Shown here: positions 61,313 to 63,816 of the stretch, piece after piece | Layout: each line of letters starts with the position of its first letter | Numbering within the stretch: position 1 is the first letter of the stretch | Assembly (NCBI GenBank): GCA_001604045.1 | Contig: LVAN01000023.1 | Span: 1 to 63,816 of the forward strand | Source: Clostridiales bacterium Firm_08 | GTDB taxonomy: Bacteria; Bacillota; Clostridia; Oscillospirales; QAKW01 | Direction: 5' to 3' | Length of the DNA stretch: 63,816 bases | Position numbers and translations under genes: made by a program | The notes under the pieces: generated by a model | The model's database searches: none | Told to the model about the DNA's origin: nothing | Seen by the model: only the letters and a program-made list of their open reading frames with translations

Positions 61313-62467
61313 ATGGGACAAATTTGCGAAATACTTAAATACGAAGGTGATAACAGCACCTTTATCTGGAAACATCCAAGTGAGGATTTCAACAGCATGA
61401 CGCAGTTGATCGTTCACGAGTCGCAAGAAGCGATCTTCTTTATGAACGGACAGGCGCTGGATCTTTTCGGTGCCGGGCGATACACGCTGGAAACGCAGAA
61501 TATCCCCAAGATCGGGAGATTTCTTAACCGCGCGACTGGGGACACCACGCCGTTTCACTGTGAAGTCTACTTTATCAACAAGACGGAGCAGATGGCGATC
61601 AAGTGGGGGACGGACAGCAAGGTGCAGTACGTTGATCCGCAGTACGGCTTCCCGCTGTCCATCGGCGCGTCGGGGGAAATGTCCCTTCGCGTGGAGGACA
61701 GCCGCAAACTGCTTCTTAAACTGGTCGGCACTGAGGACGGTCTCGGTCAGCAACGGCTGACGACCTTTTTCCGCGCTTTTCTGATGACGCGCGTCAAAAC
61801 TTATATCGCGCAGGTCATCAAGGCAAATGCCATCAACATTTTTGAGATCGACGAAAACCTGACGGCGTTTTCAGAAAATATACATAAACTGCTGATCCCC
61901 GATTTTGCCGGTTACGGTATTTCGCTGGAGCGGTTTTTCGTCACAAACGTCGTCAAACCGGACGGCGACCGGCAGTACGAGAAATTCAAGGAACTGCATT
62001 TCCGTCAGTACGCTGATATCGCCGAGGCGAAACTCCGTCAGCAAACGGATATCATTTACGCGCAGACCGAGGCGCAGAAGGTCGTCATCGACTCGCAGGC
62101 ACAGGCGACCAAGCGCGCGCAGGAGGGGTATACCTACGCGCAGGAGCGCGGCTTTGACGTCGCGGAGCAGGTCGCGCAGAACGAGGCGGTCGGTCAGTTT
62201 ACCAATATGGGCGTTGGTCTCGGTACAATGGCGGGCGTCGGCGGTGCAGTCGGCGGTATGGTCGGCGGCGCGGTCAACAACGCGATGAACGCGGCGGCAG
62301 GCGCGTCTGCCGCGCCCGGTCAGCCCGCCACTCCGGCGGCACCGGTCGACGATATGACGGCTTTTAAGGCAAAGGTCGAAAAACTGACAGTAATGAAAGA
62401 AGGCGGCTTGATCAGCGACGAAGAATTTGCGCAGATGAAGGCAAAACTGCTTTCAGATATTATATAA
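61313..62467 (+). CDS. SPFH-domain protein (YdjI-like) with C-terminal SHOCT domain
   Basis: 384-residue protein without a transmembrane segment. An SPFH/virion-core-type domain spans about 20-235 (SQEAIFFMNGQALDLFGAGR; FEIDENLTAFSENI; FFVTNVVKPD), then a helical region (about 235-270, rich in Gln and Ala) and a Gly/Ala linker (about 300-345). The C-terminal DDMTAFKAKVEKLTVMKEGG with GLISDEEFAQMK is a SHOCT oligomerisation motif (about 345-383). Bacillus YdjI, of the PspA-linked ydjFGHI envelope-stress operon, is the nearest known type. AAAGGAGGA precedes the ATG. It heads a cluster with its own promoter. Confidence 0.87.
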   Translation: MGQICEILKYEGDNSTFIWKHPSEDFNSMTQLIVHESQEAIFFMNGQALDLFGAGRYTLETQNIPKIGRFLNRATGDTTPFHCEVYFINKTEQMAIKWGTDSKVQYVDPQYGFPLSIGASGEMSLRVEDSRKLLLKLVGTEDGLGQQRLTTFFRAFLMTRVKTYIAQVIKANAINIFEIDENLTAFSENIHKLLIPDFAGYGISLERFFVTNVVKPDGDRQYEKFKELHFRQYADIAEAKLRQQTDIIYAQTEAQKVVIDSQAQATKRAQEGYTYAQERGFDVAEQVAQNEAVGQFTNMGVGLGTMAGVGGAVGGMVGGAVNNAMNAAAGASAAPGQPATPAAPVDDMTAFKAKVEKLTVMKEGGLISDEEFAQMKAKLLSDII

Positions 62468-62486
62468 CATGTGGAGGAATGGCACG

Positions 62487-63191
62487 ATGAAAAAGAATTT
62501 CAAATTCTACGCTCTGATATGGGCAATCTTACTCGCAGTATGGTGCGCCGTCGTATTTCTCGTTCGTCCGATCATTCCGGGCTACATTATCAATTATGAC
62601 GCTCGTTTCTGGATCGCATTTGTGTTTATCGCTGCCGCATTTATTGGCAACCTCGTTTGCGCCTATTTCGCATTCAAAGCGGAAAACCTCAAAAAAATGT
62701 TTTTGAATCTCCCGCTGATCACCGTAAGCTGGTCGGCGCTGATCGCCATGCTCGTTGTCGGCTCAGGGCTTATGCTGATTCCGAACTGCCCGGCGTGGAT
62801 CGCCGCGATCGTTTGCGTCGTTGTTCTTGCATTCAATGCCATCGCCGTTATCAAAGCGGTGTGGGCGGCGGACGTGGTCAATGAGATAGACGAAAAAGTT
62901 AAAACGAAAACTTTCTTTATCCGAAACCTTACGGTCGATACTGAAAGCATCCTCGCCCGCGCGAAAAGCGAGCCGGTCAAAGCGGAGTGTAAAAAGGTGT
63001 ATGAGGCCGTTCGCTATTCCGATCCGATGTCCGACCCGGAACTTTCCGTGATTGAAGCGAAGATTACCGTGAAGGTGGATGAACTCGCATCTGCCGTCGG
63101 CACTGACGACGCGGAAAAGGCGAAAGAGATCGCGGATGAAGTCGTCATTCTTGTCAGCGATAGAAACAAAAAATGCAAATTATTAAAGTAA
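62487..63191 (+). CDS. Four-helix membrane protein of unknown function
   Basis: 234 residues; ATG at 62487 with GGAGGA eight bases upstream (an in-frame ATG at 62469 overlaps the SPFH end and lacks a site). Four hydrophobic segments lie in about 8-130 (FYALIWAILLAVWCAVVFLV first, then FWIAFVFIAAAFIGNLVCAY), followed by a soluble C-terminal half with charged helices. No family recognised. It may anchor the SPFH protein at the membrane, as YdjG/YdjH do for their partners (inference). Confidence 0.75.
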   Translation: MKKNFKFYALIWAILLAVWCAVVFLVRPIIPGYIINYDARFWIAFVFIAAAFIGNLVCAYFAFKAENLKKMFLNLPLITVSWSALIAMLVVGSGLMLIPNCPAWIAAIVCVVVLAFNAIAVIKAVWAADVVNEIDEKVKTKTFFIRNLTVDTESILARAKSEPVKAECKKVYEAVRYSDPMSDPELSVIEAKITVKVDELASAVGTDDAEKAKEIADEVVILVSDRNKKCKLLK

Positions 63192-63200
63192 GGTATAACT

Positions 63201-63542
63201 ATGAAACCAAGAAAAGTAAAACATATAGATAACGAACTTGTAGAAAAACTCGAAGCGGAACTGTCATCTTTTCAAAACATGCGAAAGATGACAAATCATC
63301 AAAGAGATTTAGCAAAACCGTTTTGTAGTTTATCAGATGCTTTCTTTGCTCTGATCGATGCAAGAAACCAAGCTATAATTGAATCTGTGTCAAAAGAAGA
63401 ATATGAGCTCTTAAATAAAGGGCTGGATAATAGCGTACAAATAACACTGAATTGGCATATAGAAAATTTGATAAAAACTGTTAGTTCCGAAATATCAGAT
63501 TACGCCAAGAAAAAAATTATTGAGAAAACGAAAGGAAATTAA
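63201..63542 (+). CDS. Hypothetical protein
   Basis: 113 residues, helical and charged (VKHIDNELVEKLEAELSSFQ), no signal or membrane segment, no motif recognised. Codon use is clearly AT-richer than in neighbouring genes, which suggests recent acquisition. Nine bases after the membrane protein and three before the zinc-ribbon gene, so one transcription unit is likely. Confidence 0.65.
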   Translation: MKPRKVKHIDNELVEKLEAELSSFQNMRKMTNHQRDLAKPFCSLSDAFFALIDARNQAIIESVSKEEYELLNKGLDNSVQITLNWHIENLIKTVSSEISDYAKKKIIEKTKGN

Positions 63543-63545
63543 GAA

Positions 63546-63816
63546 ATGTCTGTGTTCAAGTGTAAAATGTGCGGCGGCACGATAGAATTTGAGCAAGGCG
63601 CGACGGTCGGCGTATGCGACAGCTGCGGCACCAGACAGACGCTGCCGCGCCTTGACGATGATCGCCGGGCTAACCTTTACGATCGTGCAAACCATTTCCG
63701 CCGCAACAATGAATTTGACAAGGCAATGGGGATTTATGAACAGATCCTCAACGAGGACACGACCGACGCGGAAGCGTATTGGTCGCTTGTTCTATGTCAG
63801 TACGGTATTGAATACG
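63546..63816 (+). CDS. Zinc-ribbon and TPR protein (5' part only)
   Basis: The frame starts MSVFKCKMCGGTIEFEQGAT and continues open to the window end. KCKMCGG and CDSCGTRQ form a zinc ribbon (residues 5-30), followed by a TPR-like helix pair (ANHFRRNNEFDKAMGIYEQI and DAEAYWSLVLCQYGIE). Proteins with a ribbon followed by TPR repeats are common beside SPFH/virion-core genes in gut Clostridia. Truncated by the window, so its full length and C-terminal domains are unknown. Confidence 0.78.
   Translation, partial: MSVFKCKMCGGTIEFEQGATVGVCDSCGTRQTLPRLDDDRRANLYDRANHFRRNNEFDKAMGIYEQILNEDTTDAEAYWSLVLCQYGIEY

Overview
The window reads as a chromosomal segment of a strictly anaerobic, low-oxygen-adapted Clostridia (Firmicutes), most likely a gut Oscillospirales/Ruminococcaceae-like lineage. 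Points for this: an oxygen-sensitive class III ribonucleotide reductase with its radical-SAM activase; spore-associated genes (yabP, yabQ, yqfC, yqfD, a YlbJ-like gene); an RFN (FMN) riboswitch in front of an ECF riboflavin S-component; a perfect CIRCE operator before groESL; the MEP isoprenoid pathway (IspDF fusion); an SLH-anchored surface glycosidase; and Firmicutes-type gene orders (era-yqzL-recO, flippase-mazG-hup-rqcP-yabP-yabQ-divIC, smc-ftsY). Most genes use GC-rich codons; the extreme right end and a few intergenic stretches are visibly AT-richer.

Layout. 1-4.7 kb: end of rpoC and the str operon (rpsL, rpsG, fusA, tuf). 4.8-5.7 kb: FMN riboswitch with terminator platform and ribU. 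5.8-11.8 kb: a TPR protein and a DUF4037 protein, then nrdG, an NrdD carrying a fused C-terminal redoxin domain, and trxB, which together look like a self-contained anaerobic dNTP-synthesis module. 11.8-12.1 kb: RNase P RNA on the minus strand, sharing a 21-bp bidirectional terminator with trxB. 12.2-16.6 kb: murD and three tandem M42 aminopeptidases. 16.6-18.3 kb (minus): carD and ispDF. 18.5-23.1 kb: zinc-ribbon protein, then the flippase-mazG-hup-rqcP-yabP-yabQ-divIC cluster. 23.1-29.5 kb: three exported proteins, a GH5-like lipoprotein and two paralogues related to UGSC (seleno)proteins and their companions; this is the most unusual block. 29.5-33.9 kb (minus): DUF1294, MFS transporter, two CNNM/CorC membrane proteins, Amidase_6 protein. 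33.9-34.6 kb: hairpin array, a tRNA 3'-end duplicate and tRNA-Arg(CCG). 34.7-37.7 kb: hprK, ROK glucokinase, RNA methyltransferase. 37.8-39.8 kb: groESL. 39.9-42.2 kb: GH26-like SLH protein. 42.2-51.6 kb: smc-ftsY-rdgB-yhbY-nadD/yqeK-rsfS-leuS. 51.8-52.4 kb: rpsU and a small Cys-rich protein. 52.4-60.4 kb: YlbJ-like (minus), then yqfC-yqfD-phoH-ybeY-era-yqzL-recO-mutS2. 60.4-63.8 kb: MBL-fold hydrolase, an AT-rich inverted repeat with a mini-ORF (possible IS scar), and an incomplete cluster of SPFH/SHOCT protein, membrane protein, unknown protein and zinc-ribbon/TPR protein.

Most of the window is housekeeping. Translation (rps genes, EF-G, EF-Tu, leuS, rsfS, ybeY, era, rnpB), envelope growth (murD, flippase, divIC), quality control (groESL, rqcP, mutS2, recO, rdgB, mazG) and sporulation are interleaved in conserved Firmicutes neighbourhoods. 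The accessory content that deserves attention is the NrdG/NrdD-redoxin/TrxB module with candidate NrdR sites, the secreted UGSC-related pair, the hairpin array beside tRNA-Arg, and the SPFH cluster at the right edge. Several start codons were moved from the longest open frame because a riboswitch, promoter or ncRNA occupies the upstream part, or because a Shine-Dalgarno sequence points to a later codon.
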